Shown here one piece after another: positions 28,847 to 39,321 of a stretch of DNA of 64,000 bases. Position numbers and translations under genes: made by a program. The notes beneath the pieces are model-generated. The model made no database searches. It was not told the origin of the DNA and was given only the letters and a program-made list of their open reading frames with translations. Origin of the DNA: Pseudolabrys sp. (lineage in GTDB: Bacteria; Pseudomonadota; Alphaproteobacteria; Rhizobiales; Xanthobacteraceae); contig JAUXXH010000052.1 in assembly GCA_030684935.1 (NCBI GenBank), forward strand, positions 1-64,000. Direction: 5' to 3'. Every line of letters starts with the position of its first letter. The first letter of the stretch is position 1.

Positions 28847-30622
28847 CTATCGCATCTCGTCGGGCGCTTCGACCCCCAGCAGCGCCAGCCCGGATGCGAG
28901 AACGGTGACAATCCCCTGCACCAGCGCGAGCCGAGCCACCGTTAGTTCTCGATCATTCTGGATAATGAAGCGTAAATGAGGCATGTCTTTCCCGCGCGAC
29001 CAGTGCGAATGGAATTCGCTCGCGAGATCATAGAGGTAGAAGGCTACCCGGTGCGGCTCATGGGCGCTGGCGGCGGCCTCTATCAGGCGCGGATACAGTG
29101 CAATCCGCTTCAAAATTGCCAATTCGCCGGCATCGTCGAGACGATCGAGCCGCGCCGTGCCGAACAGCTCCGCCCGGCCGGCGGCGGATTCCGGCAGTTC
29201 CGGCATCTCGGTGCGGGCATTGCGGAACACCGATTGGCCGCGGGCATGGCCGTACTGGACGTAGAATACCGGGTTGTCGCGGCTGGCCTCGATCACCTTG
29301 GCAAGGTCGAAGTCGAGCACCGCATCGTTCTTGCGGTAGAGCATGTCGAAGCGCACCGCCGAGCGGCCGACCTCGTCGACCACCTCGCGCAGCGTGACGA
29401 ACTCGCCGGAGCGTTTTGACATCTTCACCGGCTCGCCGGCGCGCAGCAGCCGCACCAGTTGCACCAGCTTCACGTCCAACTCGGCCTTGCCGCCGCTGAC
29501 CGCCTTCACCGCCGCCTGCATGCGCTTGATGTAGCCGCCGTGATCGGCGCCCCAGACATCGATCATGTTGCGGAAGCCGCGATCGACCTTGGACTTGTGA
29601 TAGGCGATGTCGGACGCGAAATAGGTGTAGCTGCCGTCGGACTTCAGCAGCGGACGGTCGACATCGTCGCCGAACCCGGTCGAGCGAAACAGCGTCTGCT
29701 CGCGATCTTCCCAGTCCTCGAGATTGCCGCCCTTCGGCGGCTCCAGCCGGCCCTCGTAGACCTGGCCGCTGTTGCGCAGCGTCGCGATGGTGGCGCCGAC
29801 CTTGTCGCCATCCTCGATCAGCGAGCGCTCGGAAAAGAACACGTCGTGGCGCACGTCGAGCGCGGCCAGATCGTCGCGGATCATGTCCATCATCATGGCG
29901 ATGGCCTTGGCCCGCACGATCGGCAGCCACTCGCTTTCCGGCATGGTGGTCAGTTTGGTGCCCTGCTCCGCCGCCAGCGCGGCGCCGACCGGTATCAGAT
30001 AGTCGCCGGGATAAAGCCCGTCCGGGATCGCGCCGACATCTTCGCCCAGCGCCTCGCGGTAGCGCAGGAAAGCCGAGCGGGCCAGCACGTCGACCTGGGC
30101 GCCCGCGTCGTTGATGTAATATTCGCGCGTCACGTCGTAGCCGGCGAAAGCCAGCAGGTTGGCCAGCGCATCGCCGAACACCGCGCCGCGGCCGTGGCCG
30201 ACATGCATCGGTCCGGTCGGGTTGGCCGAGACGTATTCGACGTTGACCTTCTCGGCCGCGCCGATCTGGCTGCGGCCGTAATCGCGACCGGCGGCCAAAA
30301 CCGCGCGCAGCGCCTCGCCCCAGACCTGCGGTGCAAGCGTCAGATTGATGAAGCCGGGACCGGCGACGTCGACCTTGGCGATCACCGGGTCGTCGCGCAG
30401 CGCGGCGGCAATGGCCTCGGCGAGGTCACGCGGCTTCTTGCCCGCTTCCTTGGCCAGCACCATCGCGGCATTGGTCGCCATGTCGCCATGGCCGGCATCG
30501 CGCGGCGGCTCGACCACCACGCGCGACAGGTCGGCGGTGGCTCCGATCTGGGTGGCACAGGCGGCGCGCACGCGCGCAAGCACGTCGGCGAACAGATGTT
30601 GCGGCGGGGCTGGGGTCGTCAT
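28847..30622 (-). CDS. argS: Arginyl-tRNA synthetase
   Basis: Class I synthetase charging tRNA-Arg (591 aa, normal size). The N-terminal Add-1 domain contains [18 protein letters not shown]. The HIGH-type signature is [19 protein letters not shown] and the KMSKS-type loop is [16 protein letters not shown]. The C-terminal DALR anticodon-binding domain ends at [16 protein letters not shown]. The ATG at 30620-30622 is preferred over a TTG eleven codons upstream. Unlike serS, it carries no unusual insertion. Confidence 0.97.
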   Translation of the reverse strand: MTTPAPPQHLFADVLARVRAACATQIGATADLSRVVVEPPRDAGHGDMATNAAMVLAKEAGKKPRDLAEAIAAALRDDPVIAKVDVAGPGFINLTLAPQVWGEALRAVLAAGRDYGRSQIGAAEKVNVEYVSANPTGPMHVGHGRGAVFGDALANLLAFAGYDVTREYYINDAGAQVDVLARSAFLRYREALGEDVGAIPDGLYPGDYLIPVGAALAAEQGTKLTTMPESEWLPIVRAKAIAMMMDMIRDDLAALDVRHDVFFSERSLIEDGDKVGATIATLRNSGQVYEGRLEPPKGGNLEDWEDREQTLFRSTGFGDDVDRPLLKSDGSYTYFASDIAYHKSKVDRGFRNMIDVWGADHGGYIKRMQAAVKAVSGGKAELDVKLVQLVRLLRAGEPVKMSKRSGEFVTLREVVDEVGRSAVRFDMLYRKNDAVLDFDLAKVIEASRDNPVFYVQYGHARGQSVFRNARTEMPELPESAAGRAELFGTARLDRLDDAGELAILKRIALYPRLIEAAASAHEPHRVAFYLYDLASEFHSHWSRGKDMPHLRFIIQNDRELTVARLALVQGIVTVLASGLALLGVEAPDEMR

Positions 30623-30987
30623 GATGGGCTGCGGGTAAGGGATTTTAGGCGCCAAGTCAAAATGCCGTCCGCGGACCGCTCGCCAAAGTCTGCGCGGGTG
30701 GCAAGGTCCCAGGACACTCGTTCCCCAGCATCTATCGGCCGCGTCTGTGCAATTATTGCGTCAAGCGTCGCCGGTACCGCTGCTTCAGCGCTATGGTTAA
30801 ATCGCGGTAAGCTGCCGTGGCCACCAAGGTTCCACCGAGCGCAAAAACACCACGGAAAACAAGGCCCCTGTGTTGGCAGGCCGCCAACATGGTTTAGCCG
30901 CTGCAAAGGGTTTGCGGCCATCCGATAACCCTATCTTTCCAGGTCTCGCCTAACGTTGCGGCCGTAGTCACGACATCAGGAGGCCGT
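30623..30987. other. Divergent gap between argS and the FIST gene
   Basis: 365 bp with no supported gene. It should hold divergent promoters for argS (minus) and the FIST/GGDEF pair (plus). The only clear signal is AGGAGG at 30978-30983, 4 nt before the FIST GTG start. I see no convincing -35/-10 pair or repeat. Confidence 0.5.
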
Positions 30988-32136
30988 GTGCGGTCGGAAC
31001 AAATCTCCTGGAATGAAGGCTCCGGCTGGAGATCCGGTCATGGCGCGGTCGGCTTGGCCAACCTCGTTTTTTATTTCGGCACCCGTCAGGCGCTGGCCTG
31101 CGGCGCACGCTATGACGAATTGCGTTTGAAATTTCCCGGCGCGCACCTGCTCGGTTGCAGCACCGGCGGTCAGATCCGCAATGACGACGTGACGGACGAT
31201 GACATCGCCGGACTGGCGCTCGGCTTCGATCGCACCGCGCTGCGGCTTGCCACAGCGACCGTGGCCGGATCGGCCTCGTCGCGTGCCTGCGGCGAGAGTA
31301 TGGGCCGGGCCCTGGCGCAAACTGACGGGGACAAGCTCAAAGCCATTTTTGTGCTGTCCGACGGGCTCAACATCAATGGCAGCGAACTCGTGGCCGGCAT
31401 CGCCGCGGTGGTCGGCAACGGCGTCGCCCTGACCGGCGGGATGGCCGGCGACGGCGCTTTGTTCGAGGAAACGCTGGTCGGCGGCGACGGCCCGCCGCGC
31501 ACCCATCAGGTGGCGGCAGTCGGATTCTACGGCGACGCCGTGCGCATCGGTCACGGCAGCGCCGGCGGCTGGGACGAATTCGGGCCGCGCCGCCGCATTT
31601 CCCGCGCCGAAGGCAACGTGCTGTACGAACTCGACGGCAAGCCGGCGCTCGATCTGTACAAGCGCTATCTCGGCGACGAAGCCGACGGCCTGCCCGGCAC
31701 CGCACTGCTGTTCCCGCTGCGCATCTGCGATCCAAACGATCCGGACAACGAACTGGTGCGCACGGTTCTCGCGGTCGACCACGACACCCGCTCCATGACC
31801 TTTGCCGGCGACATGCCGGAAGGCTGGGTGGCGCAACTCATGCGCGGCAATCTCGACCGCCTCGCCCTCGGCGCCGCCGACGCCGCCCGCCAGGCCGCCG
31901 CCGATATCGGGGCCCGCAACGGCGTCGCCATCCTGGTGAGTTGCATCGGCCGGCGGCTGCTGATGGGACAGCGCGCCACCGAGGAAGTCGAAGCGGCAGG
32001 TAGCGAACTTGGCCGGGGCATGCCGCGTCTCGGCTTCTATTCGTATGGAGAAATCGCCCCGCACCACGCCATGGGCGAGTGCCAACTGCACAACCAGACC
32101 ATGACGGTCACCGTCATCAGCGAGACAGACGGGTAG
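30988..32136 (+). CDS. FIST-domain sensory protein (FIST_N plus FIST_C)
   Basis: A 382-residue soluble protein with the two-part FIST architecture. The N-terminal part (~20-215) contains LKFPGAHLLGCSTGGQI, FVLSDGLNINGSELVAGI and ALTGGMAGDGALFEETLV. The C-terminal part (~225-370) contains NVLYELDGKPALDLYKRYLG and ends near LGFYSYGEIAPHHAMGECQLHNQT. FIST modules are thought to bind small ligands such as amino acids. A GTG start follows AGGAGG by 4 nt. The stop is 2 nt before a PAS-GGDEF-EAL gene, so the pair probably forms one signalling unit. Confidence 0.92.
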   Translation: MRSEQISWNEGSGWRSGHGAVGLANLVFYFGTRQALACGARYDELRLKFPGAHLLGCSTGGQIRNDDVTDDDIAGLALGFDRTALRLATATVAGSASSRACGESMGRALAQTDGDKLKAIFVLSDGLNINGSELVAGIAAVVGNGVALTGGMAGDGALFEETLVGGDGPPRTHQVAAVGFYGDAVRIGHGSAGGWDEFGPRRRISRAEGNVLYELDGKPALDLYKRYLGDEADGLPGTALLFPLRICDPNDPDNELVRTVLAVDHDTRSMTFAGDMPEGWVAQLMRGNLDRLALGAADAARQAAADIGARNGVAILVSCIGRRLLMGQRATEEVEAAGSELGRGMPRLGFYSYGEIAPHHAMGECQLHNQTMTVTVISETDG

Positions 32137-32138
32137 TC

Positions 32139-34046
32139 ATGGACAAGCTGTTTGCCAAGCAACTGGGGAAAGCGACCCGCCCCGACGGCGAGGTCGATCT
32201 CGCCGTCCTCGAGCAATTGGTGGTGGCCGCCTATACCCAGGCCGAACGCGATCGCCGTCTGATTGACCGGTCGACGGCGCTGATGGCGGAAGAACTCGAA
32301 CAGCTCAACCGCGGCCTCGAACAGGTGGTCGAAGAACGCACCGCGGCCTTGCGCGACCGCGAGGCGCGGCTCGCCGGCCAGAACCTGCTGATCGACACCG
32401 CCATCAACAACATGCCGCAAGGGTTGATCATGTTCGACTCCGATGCGCGCGTTGTCATCTTCAACCAGCGCTATCTTGAAATGTCCGGCCTGCGGCCGGA
32501 TCAGGTCCGGCCGGGCCAGCCGCTGATCGAATTGTTGCATCTGCGCATCGCGATGGGAACGTTCGCGGGCGATCCGGACCAATACATCAGTCAGTTGCTG
32601 GCTGCGGTTGCGCGCGGCGAGACCGGAACGGTGGAATTCGAACTGGCCGGCGACCGTACCATCGCCGTCACCAACCGCCCCCGACCGGACGGCGGCTGGG
32701 TCGCCACCCACGAAGACATCTCCGAGCGCCGCCGCACTGAGAAGAAGATCGCGCACATGGCGCATCATGACGCGCTGACCGATCTGCCCAATCGGTTGCT
32801 GATGCGCGAGCGGCTTGCCGCGACGATCGCCGAAGCCCGCACCGGCAAGCGTGCGGCGGTATTTTGTCTTGACCTCGACAACTTCAAGACCGTCAACGAC
32901 ACCCTCGGACACCAGTTCGGCGACGAGTTGCTCAAATGCGTGGCCGACCGGCTGCGCGCCTGCGTCGACCCCAGCGTGACGGTGGCACGGGTCGGCGGCG
33001 ACGAATTCGCACTGATTCTGCCGAACCTGGTGCATAGCGCCGACGCCGCGGTGCTGGCGCAGCACATTTGCGAAACCGTGCGCGCGCCGGTCGAACTGGC
33101 CGGCCACCCCATTCTTGTGGATACCAGCATCGGCATTGTGATCGTGCCCGACCACGGCACCGAACCGGATGAATTGCTCAAGCATGCCGACATGGCGCTC
33201 TATCGCGCCAAGGCTGACGGCCGCGGCTCCTATCGCTACTTCGAGCCGAGCATGGACGCCCGCCTGAAGGCGCGCCGCGCGCTCGAAAGAGAACTTCGCC
33301 AGGCGCTGGTCGAGGGGCAATTCGTCCTGCACTACCAGCCGATCCTGAATCTCGAAAGCAATGCCATCACCTGCTGCGAGGCGCTGGTGCGCTGGCAGCA
33401 TCCCGCGCGCGGCATGATCCCGCCCGCCGAGTTCATTCCGGTGGCCGAAGAGATCGGGCTGATCGTGGCGTTGGGCGAGTGGGTGCTGCGGAAGGCCTGC
33501 GCGGATGCCGCAAGCTGGCCGGGCAATATCAAAGTCGCGGTCAACCTGTCGCCGATCCAGATGGGCAGCGCCAATTTGGTGCCGACGGTGATCGGGGCTC
33601 TGGCTTCCGCCGGCCTGCCCGCGTGCCGGCTGGAACTGGAGATCACCGAGTCGGTGATGATCCAGAATACCGACGCAACGCTGGCGGCGCTGCACCAATT
33701 GCGTCATCTGGGCGTGAAAATCTCGATGGACGATTTCGGCACCGGTTACTCGGCGCTGAGCTATCTGCGCCTGTTCGCCTTCGACAAGCTCAAGATCGAC
33801 CGCTGCTTCGTCAACGATCTGTCGCACGACGCGTCGCGGGCGATCGTGCGGGCGGTCACCGACATGGCGAGAAGTCTGGGCATGATCACCACCGCGGAGG
33901 GCGTCGAGACCGCCGAACAGCTCGACCACGTCCGGCTGCTCGGCTGCGATGAAGTGCAGGGCTTCTACATCAGCCGGCCGCAGCCGCTGGCGGCAGTGCA
34001 CGGCGTGATCGCAGCCTACGCGCCGCTGCGGGCCAAGTCGGCTTGA
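32139..34046 (+). CDS. PAS-GGDEF-EAL cyclic-di-GMP enzyme
   Basis: A 635-residue cytoplasmic protein: an N-terminal coiled-coil (~45-80), PAS domain (~82-195, NMPQGLIMFDSDARVVIFNQRY), GGDEF domain (~205-365) and EAL domain (~375-625). The diguanylate cyclase motif G286-G-D-E-F290 and the phosphodiesterase motif E414-A-L416 are both intact, as are DDFGTGYSALSYL and KIDRCFV. It could therefore make or break c-di-GMP. It starts 2 nt after the FIST gene, which probably supplies sensory input. It lacks membrane segments. Confidence 0.95.
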   Translation: MDKLFAKQLGKATRPDGEVDLAVLEQLVVAAYTQAERDRRLIDRSTALMAEELEQLNRGLEQVVEERTAALRDREARLAGQNLLIDTAINNMPQGLIMFDSDARVVIFNQRYLEMSGLRPDQVRPGQPLIELLHLRIAMGTFAGDPDQYISQLLAAVARGETGTVEFELAGDRTIAVTNRPRPDGGWVATHEDISERRRTEKKIAHMAHHDALTDLPNRLLMRERLAATIAEARTGKRAAVFCLDLDNFKTVNDTLGHQFGDELLKCVADRLRACVDPSVTVARVGGDEFALILPNLVHSADAAVLAQHICETVRAPVELAGHPILVDTSIGIVIVPDHGTEPDELLKHADMALYRAKADGRGSYRYFEPSMDARLKARRALERELRQALVEGQFVLHYQPILNLESNAITCCEALVRWQHPARGMIPPAEFIPVAEEIGLIVALGEWVLRKACADAASWPGNIKVAVNLSPIQMGSANLVPTVIGALASAGLPACRLELEITESVMIQNTDATLAALHQLRHLGVKISMDDFGTGYSALSYLRLFAFDKLKIDRCFVNDLSHDASRAIVRAVTDMARSLGMITTAEGVETAEQLDHVRLLGCDEVQGFYISRPQPLAAVHGVIAAYAPLRAKSA

Positions 34047-34071
34047 CGGCGAAGCGCAAAGCCCGCGCGCC

Positions 34072-35280
34072 CTATTGAAGTTCCGGCGTCGTCTTGAAGT
34101 AACGCGCGTGCTCGATCAGCGCATAACGGTCGGTCATGCCGGCGATGTAGTCGGCAATGCGGCGGGCACGACCGCTCTCGCCGGCAAAGCCGATGCCTTC
34201 TGCCCATTCCGCCGGCAGATCGGCGGGCGTCGCGATGAAATGCGCGAACAGGTCGCGCACCACGCGTTCGGCATCTTTCATGATCGCATCGACGCGGGCA
34301 TGCCGGTACATGCGCGGATAGAGAAAGCCCTTGATCGCCGCGTCGGCCGCAGCCATCGTTGGCGAGAACGCCGCCAGCGGCGCGGCTGCATGGCGCACAT
34401 CGGCGGCCGATCCGGGCTTGAGTTCGTCGGCGCGCCGTCCGGTCTCGGCGATCACATCCTCGATCATGCGCGTGATCAGGCGGCGGCCGGTCTCATGCAC
34501 GCGCCGCGCGGCGTCGAGACCGGGCCGCGTCCGGTCGATCTCGGCGACGATGTCGCCGATGATCGGCACCGCAGCGATATCCTCGAGCGAGAACAGGTCC
34601 GCGCGCAGACCGTCATCGATGTCATGGGCGTCATAGGCGATGTCGTCGGACACCGCGGCGATCTGCGCTTCGGCGCTCGGCTGCGACCACAGTTCCAGGT
34701 CCTGCACGTGCGAGTAAGCCAGGATCGCCGCCGGCACGCCGCGCGCGGCATAGCGGCCGACAGCCTTGTCATCGCGGCCGGTCAGCGGGCCGTTGTGCTT
34801 GACCAAGCCCTCCAGCGTCTCCCAGGTCAGATTGAGGCCGTCAAAGCCGGCATAGCGCCGCTCCAGATCGGTGACGATCCGCAGCGCCTGGGCATTGTGG
34901 TCGAAGCCCCCGAACCGCCCCAGCGCGGCGTCCAGCGCCCGCTCGCCGGCATGCCCAAACGGCGTGTGGCCGAGATCGTGGGCGAGCGCCAAAGCCTCGG
35001 CCAGATCCTCGTCCAGCCCCAGCGCGCGGGCCAGCGACCGGGCAATCTGGACCACTTCCAGCGTATGGGTCAGCCGCGTCCGGTAGTGGTCGCCTTCGTG
35101 ATAGACGAACACCTGGGTCTTGTGCGCCAGCCGCCGGAACGCGGCCGAATGGATGATGCGGTCGCAGTCGCGGCGGAACGGGTTGCGGGTCGGGCTTTCC
35201 GGCTCAGCGCAGCGCCGGCCCCGGGTCTGGCCCGGATCTGCGGCGTAAACCGCCCGTTCGCGCCCGGTTTCGATCGCCAT
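34072..35280 (-). CDS. dgt: Deoxyguanosinetriphosphate triphosphohydrolase-like protein
   Basis: HD-domain dNTPase (402 aa) that splits dGTP or other dNTPs to the nucleoside and triphosphate. The HD metal site is read from [17 protein letters not shown] and [18 protein letters not shown], with the downstream Asp in [38 protein letters not shown] is the family N-terminal block. It converges with the GGDEF-EAL gene (25-nt gap) and is divergent from erpA. In related genomes dgt is followed by argS; here the FIST/GGDEF pair separates them. Confidence 0.93.
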   Translation of the reverse strand: MAIETGRERAVYAADPGQTRGRRCAEPESPTRNPFRRDCDRIIHSAAFRRLAHKTQVFVYHEGDHYRTRLTHTLEVVQIARSLARALGLDEDLAEALALAHDLGHTPFGHAGERALDAALGRFGGFDHNAQALRIVTDLERRYAGFDGLNLTWETLEGLVKHNGPLTGRDDKAVGRYAARGVPAAILAYSHVQDLELWSQPSAEAQIAAVSDDIAYDAHDIDDGLRADLFSLEDIAAVPIIGDIVAEIDRTRPGLDAARRVHETGRRLITRMIEDVIAETGRRADELKPGSAADVRHAAAPLAAFSPTMAAADAAIKGFLYPRMYRHARVDAIMKDAERVVRDLFAHFIATPADLPAEWAEGIGFAGESGRARRIADYIAGMTDRYALIEHARYFKTTPELQ

Positions 35281-35375
35281 TCAAGTCCCATCTGGCCGCA
35301 TTGACCTTGCCCGCCGGCGCACTTAACTATCGGACAAGCCCGATGCCAAGTGCATTGCGGCCGAGGATGGCCCGA

Positions 35376-35705
35376 ATGACCGAAAGCGTCACTGTCAGCG
35401 ACCGCGCCGTGCGCCGGATCGGCGAGATTCTCAAAGGCGAGCCCGACGGCACCATGCTGCGCGTCAGCGTCGAGGGCGGCGGCTGCTCCGGCTTCCAGTA
35501 CAAATTCGACATGGACAAGGCCAAGGGCTCAGACGACATCGTCATCGCCCGCGACGGCGCCGTGGTGCTGATCGACCCGGTCTCGGTGAACTACATGGCC
35601 GGCTCCGAGATCGACTTCGTCGAGGACCTGATCGGCGCTTCGTTCAAGATCAAGAACCCGAAGGCCACCGCCTCCTGCGGCTGCGGCACCAGTTTCACGC
35701 TGTAA
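35376..35705 (+). CDS. erpA: A-type iron-sulfur carrier ErpA
   Basis: Fe-S insertion protein (109 aa) that delivers clusters to apo-enzymes. The three conserved cysteines are in GGGCSGFQYKF and SCGCGTSF at the C-terminus. The ATG at 35376 gives the family length, although an ATG three codons earlier is possible. It is divergent from dgt, a usual alphaproteobacterial arrangement. The nearby complex I genes are obvious clients, but that link is inference. Confidence 0.93.
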   Translation: MTESVTVSDRAVRRIGEILKGEPDGTMLRVSVEGGGCSGFQYKFDMDKAKGSDDIVIARDGAVVLIDPVSVNYMAGSEIDFVEDLIGASFKIKNPKATASCGCGTSFTL

Positions 35706-35813
35706 CTCCCCGTCGGGCCGGCCGTCGCGTCATGCACAGGGCAAACGCCCGGCGGTGCACATTCGGGCGCGTGTCTGGTAAATACGCCGGCCAAGTCCCC
35801 GGAAACCGCCCGC

Positions 35814-36602
35814 ATGCGCATCGCCACCTGGAACGTCAATTCCGTCCGCCAGCGCATGGACAGCCTGGTCGCCTGGCTCGCCGAGCGGCAGCCCGACATT
35901 GTCTGCCTGCAGGAAATCAAATGCGTCGATGACGCCTTTCCGCGCGAGCCGCTGGAGGCGCTCGGCTACAATGTGGCGGTGCACGGGCAGAAAGGCTTCA
36001 ACGGCGTGGCGCTGCTGTCGAAGCTGCCGTTCGACGAGGTGGCGCCCGGCCTGATCGGCGACGAGAGCGATGTGCAGGCCCGTTTTCTCGAAGCGCTGGT
36101 GTCGACGCCCACAGGCGTGGTCCGCGTGGTCAGCCTCTATTTGCCGAACGGCAACGGCGGTCCGGACAAATATGCCTATAAACTCAAATGGATGGACCGG
36201 CTTATTGCATTCTCACGCGAACGGCTGAAGCTGGAGGAGCCGTTCGTACTGGCCGGCGACTACAATGTTATCCCGACGCCGGCCGATGCCCGGCATCCGG
36301 AGAAATGGGTCAACGACGCGCTGTTCCTGCCGCCGACCCGGGAGCGCTTCCGCACCCTGCTCAATCTCGGCTTCACCGACGCCACCCGCGCCGGCAGTGA
36401 CGCCGCCGACCTCTACACCTTCTGGGACTACCAGGCCGGCTCCTGGCAGAAAAACGACGGCATTCGCATCGACCACCTCCTGCTGTCGCCGCAGGCGGCC
36501 GACCGGCTGACCGGCAGCGGCATCGACAAACACGTCCGCGCCTGGGACAAGCCGTCCGACCATGTCCCGGTGTGGATCGATCTGGCGATCGAGGGACGAT
36601 AG
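35814..36602 (+). CDS. xthA: Exodeoxyribonuclease III
   Basis: AP endonuclease / 3'-5' exonuclease of base-excision repair (262 aa). Mg-site and catalytic motifs are visible: MRIATWNVNSVRQR, IVCLQEIKCVD (Glu), VVSLYLPNGN, the GDYNVIPTPAD Asp/Asn pair, WDYQAGSWQKNDGIRIDHLL and the terminal SDHVPVW His. All are intact. It lies ~108 nt after erpA on the same strand. Confidence 0.96.
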   Translation: MRIATWNVNSVRQRMDSLVAWLAERQPDIVCLQEIKCVDDAFPREPLEALGYNVAVHGQKGFNGVALLSKLPFDEVAPGLIGDESDVQARFLEALVSTPTGVVRVVSLYLPNGNGGPDKYAYKLKWMDRLIAFSRERLKLEEPFVLAGDYNVIPTPADARHPEKWVNDALFLPPTRERFRTLLNLGFTDATRAGSDAADLYTFWDYQAGSWQKNDGIRIDHLLLSPQAADRLTGSGIDKHVRAWDKPSDHVPVWIDLAIEGR

Positions 36603-36771
36603 CCCGCATCGCGCGCCGTGATTAATCATCACCGCACCGCACAGCTCCTGCGACCACGGCCTTGCTGGAATTCTGAAAGGATTCTGATACGTTGGCGGAC
36701 GGGCAGTTAGTGCCGATCCCCATTCGATATTCGCTGCCTCATCACTCGGTTCTGGAAATCGCGGGTGCACG

Positions 36772-38475
36772 GTGTTTCGCTTTGCCGGCTTTGAACTCGA
36801 TCTGCGGCGCGCGGAGTTGCGCGGGCCGGATGGCGGGGTCGTCAAGCTGCGGCCGAAAACCTTCGAGATGCTGCGGCTGTTCGCCGCCAATGCCGGACGG
36901 GTGGTCAGCAAACAGGAACTGATGCAGGCGGTCTGGCCGAATGTCTATGTCGGCGAAGACAGCCTGTTTCAGTGCATCCGCGAGATCCGCACCGCACTGG
37001 GCGATGACAAGCGGCAACTGCTCAAGGTCATCTCCGGCCGCGGCTACCTGTTCGACGCCGAGGTGACCACCGAGCAGGACAGCGCCGCCGCGCCCGTGGA
37101 CGAACCATCCTCCGAGACGGCCGCCCCCACCCCTCCGATCCCGGCGACGTATCGAATGCCGTTCGGTTTGCGCGCGCCGGCGGCGCTCGCCATCGTCGCC
37201 GTCCTCGGCACGATCGTCGGACTGGCGTTCGCCTCGCCCATCTTCGGCCCAGGCCTTGCCGTCAAGCGCGCTCCCACCGTCGTCGTCATGCCATTCACCG
37301 ACGCCAGCGGCGATCAGCACGGCGCCGGCATGGCCGCCGGCGTCACCGATGGCCTGATCGAAGGTCTCGCCAGGATCGCTAACATCAGAGTGGTCACGCG
37401 GCCGCTGTCGGCAAATTCGACACAGACCGCGGCGACACGCCCCGATGGCGCCGACTTCGTCGTCCAGGGCGAACTCGGCAAATCGGGGACGTCGTGGACG
37501 CTGCAGGCGCGGCTGATCCGGCCCGATGGCGAGGTCGCGCAGGCGGTATCGCATACGGTCAATCCGCGGGATATGGACGCGCCGTTGCAGAGGTCGCGGC
37601 TGGTGGCCGGCGTCGGTCATCCGATGGCGGTTCGCCTCAATGCGATCCTCGAGTCCGGTGCGCGTCCGCCCGCGAACGGCACCAATGCGTCGCTGAGCGG
37701 CGCCAAGGCCGCCATCGAGCAGGCGACCGCCTCAATCAACCAGACCACGCGCGAGCGCTTTGCCGCCTCGCAGACGATGCTGGAGCAGGCGCTGGCGGCC
37801 GAGCCCGACAGCATCGATATCGCGGTCGCGCTGGCCGCGCTCAAGCTGCGCGGCATTCAGATGGTCTGGTACAGCCCGGAGGACAGTGCGAAGGCCGAGA
37901 GCACGGCCAAGGCGGCGCTGGAGCGCGCCCTGAAGGCGAGACCCAATCACATCCCGGTGCTGGAGGCCTATTGCCGCTTCCTGAATGCCACCAATCATTT
38001 CATCGAAAGCCTGGTGGCCTGCGCGCGGACGCTAAGCTTCGATCCATGGAACGGGCTGGCGCTCTACCACATCGGCCTGGCCAAAATTCAATTGGGACGC
38101 TTCGAGGAGGCGCTCGAAACCTTCAAGGAAGCCGACCGCTACGACACCCCGCAGGTGTCGCGCTGGACCTGGCTGCTCGGCGCCGGCTGGGCCAACCTGA
38201 TGCTCAAACGCGGCGCGGATGCGGTGCCATGGATCGAGCGCTCGATCGCCATCACGCCGGCCACCGGGCGCAGCCACTATCTGCTGGCCGCGGCCTATCA
38301 ACTGTCCGGCCGGCCCGACGAAGCCAAAGCGGCCATGGCCAAAGGCAACGCGCTGCGTCCCGGCACCAACGCAGTGAACATCCGGACACCGACGAAAAAT
38401 GTCAGTCCGGTGGCTCTTGCCGTCGGTGAGGAAATTGTCCGGACGCTGGTGGCGATCGGGTTGCCGGAACGCTGA
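36772..38475 (+). CDS. Membrane-anchored winged-helix regulator with TPR-like C-terminus (CadC-type)
   Basis: A 567-residue one-component regulator. An OmpR/PhoB-type winged helix occupies ~5-98 (LRPKTFEMLRLFAANAGRVVSKQELMQAVWPNVYVGEDSLFQCIREIRTAL in pieces: VVSKQELMQAVWP, LFQCIREIRTALGDD, ISGRGYLFD). One membrane helix follows at ~135-156, then a large periplasmic part. That part has an adenylate-cyclase-associated FlgO-like segment (VVVMPFTDASGD) and TPR-like repeats (~330-530). GTG start. Proteins of this build sense an envelope signal and bind DNA from the membrane. The target is unknown. Confidence 0.85.
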   Translation: MFRFAGFELDLRRAELRGPDGGVVKLRPKTFEMLRLFAANAGRVVSKQELMQAVWPNVYVGEDSLFQCIREIRTALGDDKRQLLKVISGRGYLFDAEVTTEQDSAAAPVDEPSSETAAPTPPIPATYRMPFGLRAPAALAIVAVLGTIVGLAFASPIFGPGLAVKRAPTVVVMPFTDASGDQHGAGMAAGVTDGLIEGLARIANIRVVTRPLSANSTQTAATRPDGADFVVQGELGKSGTSWTLQARLIRPDGEVAQAVSHTVNPRDMDAPLQRSRLVAGVGHPMAVRLNAILESGARPPANGTNASLSGAKAAIEQATASINQTTRERFAASQTMLEQALAAEPDSIDIAVALAALKLRGIQMVWYSPEDSAKAESTAKAALERALKARPNHIPVLEAYCRFLNATNHFIESLVACARTLSFDPWNGLALYHIGLAKIQLGRFEEALETFKEADRYDTPQVSRWTWLLGAGWANLMLKRGADAVPWIERSIAITPATGRSHYLLAAAYQLSGRPDEAKAAMAKGNALRPGTNAVNIRTPTKNVSPVALAVGEEIVRTLVAIGLPER

Positions 38476-38505
38476 CCGGGTAAACAGGCGTCGGCATTGC
38501 CTGCG

Positions 38506-39321
38506 CTAGTCGCGCCGGGTCTGCAGCCAGCGCTTGAGATAAACCAGCGCCACCGCGCGTTCGTCTTCGGTCGATTGCTGATAGGCGCTGTCATACAGCT
38601 TGTTGATCCAGGCCTGATCGGGCCGCGCGCTGTCCTTGGCCAGCGTCAGCCACATCAGCCCGCGCGCCGCCTGGCGCGGCACGTGCTCGCCGGCAAACAG
38701 CATGGCGCCGAGCATCGCCTGCGCCTGGCTCTGGCCTTTTTGCGCCGACAGGCCGAACCAGCGCGCCGCGGTGCGCGGATCCTGCGGCGCACCGTTGCCG
38801 TCAAGGTAAAGCCGGGCGAGGAAATACTGCGCGTCGGGATCGCGGAAATAGGAGGCCGCATAGGCGAACATCTCGCGGGCGCGGCGCGGATCGGGCCGCA
38901 CGCTGGTCTGCGGGATGCCTTCGAGATAATAGTGACCGAGCGCCACGAAGGCGTTGGCGACAAAGCGCGACTGCGCGGTGTTCGGATTGTCGTCGGCGTG
39001 GCTGTCGGCGATGCGGCGGAAATATTCAAACGCCTTGAGGTCGTCGCGCTTGACGCCCTCGCCTTCCGCATACATGCGGCCCAGTTTCCATTGCGCCAGT
39101 GGATGGCCGGCTTCGGCCGCGTATTCGAGCGAGTTCACCGCCTTGGCGGAGTCGCCGGCCTTGAGCCAGTTGGCGCCGGAGCGAAATGCCTCCATCGCCG
39201 TCATGGGCGGGGCCGCCGCCAGGACGTCGCTGGATTTAGTGCCGTCGAGCGCGAGCGCCGGCGCGGCCATCAGGCCGGCGCCGAACACCACCGCACAGAA
39301 CAGGGACTCAAATGTCCGCAT
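38506..39321 (-). CDS. Periplasmic Sel1-repeat protein, ExoR-like
   Basis: A 271-residue exported protein with a signal peptide ending at APALALDG (~25) and four or more Sel1 repeats ([62 protein letters not shown]). Length and phrases such as GIPxTxVRxD and TEDxRxVA resemble rhizobial ExoR, the periplasmic inhibitor of the ExoS/ChvI system; I compare from memory. The start (39319-39321) overlaps the ilvD stop region by 14 nt, so it is probably cotranscribed with ilvD. No exoS/chvI genes are in the window. Confidence 0.8.
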   Translation of the reverse strand: MRTFESLFCAVVFGAGLMAAPALALDGTKSSDVLAAAPPMTAMEAFRSGANWLKAGDSAKAVNSLEYAAEAGHPLAQWKLGRMYAEGEGVKRDDLKAFEYFRRIADSHADDNPNTAQSRFVANAFVALGHYYLEGIPQTSVRPDPRRAREMFAYAASYFRDPDAQYFLARLYLDGNGAPQDPRTAARWFGLSAQKGQSQAQAMLGAMLFAGEHVPRQAARGLMWLTLAKDSARPDQAWINKLYDSAYQQSTEDERAVALVYLKRWLQTRRD

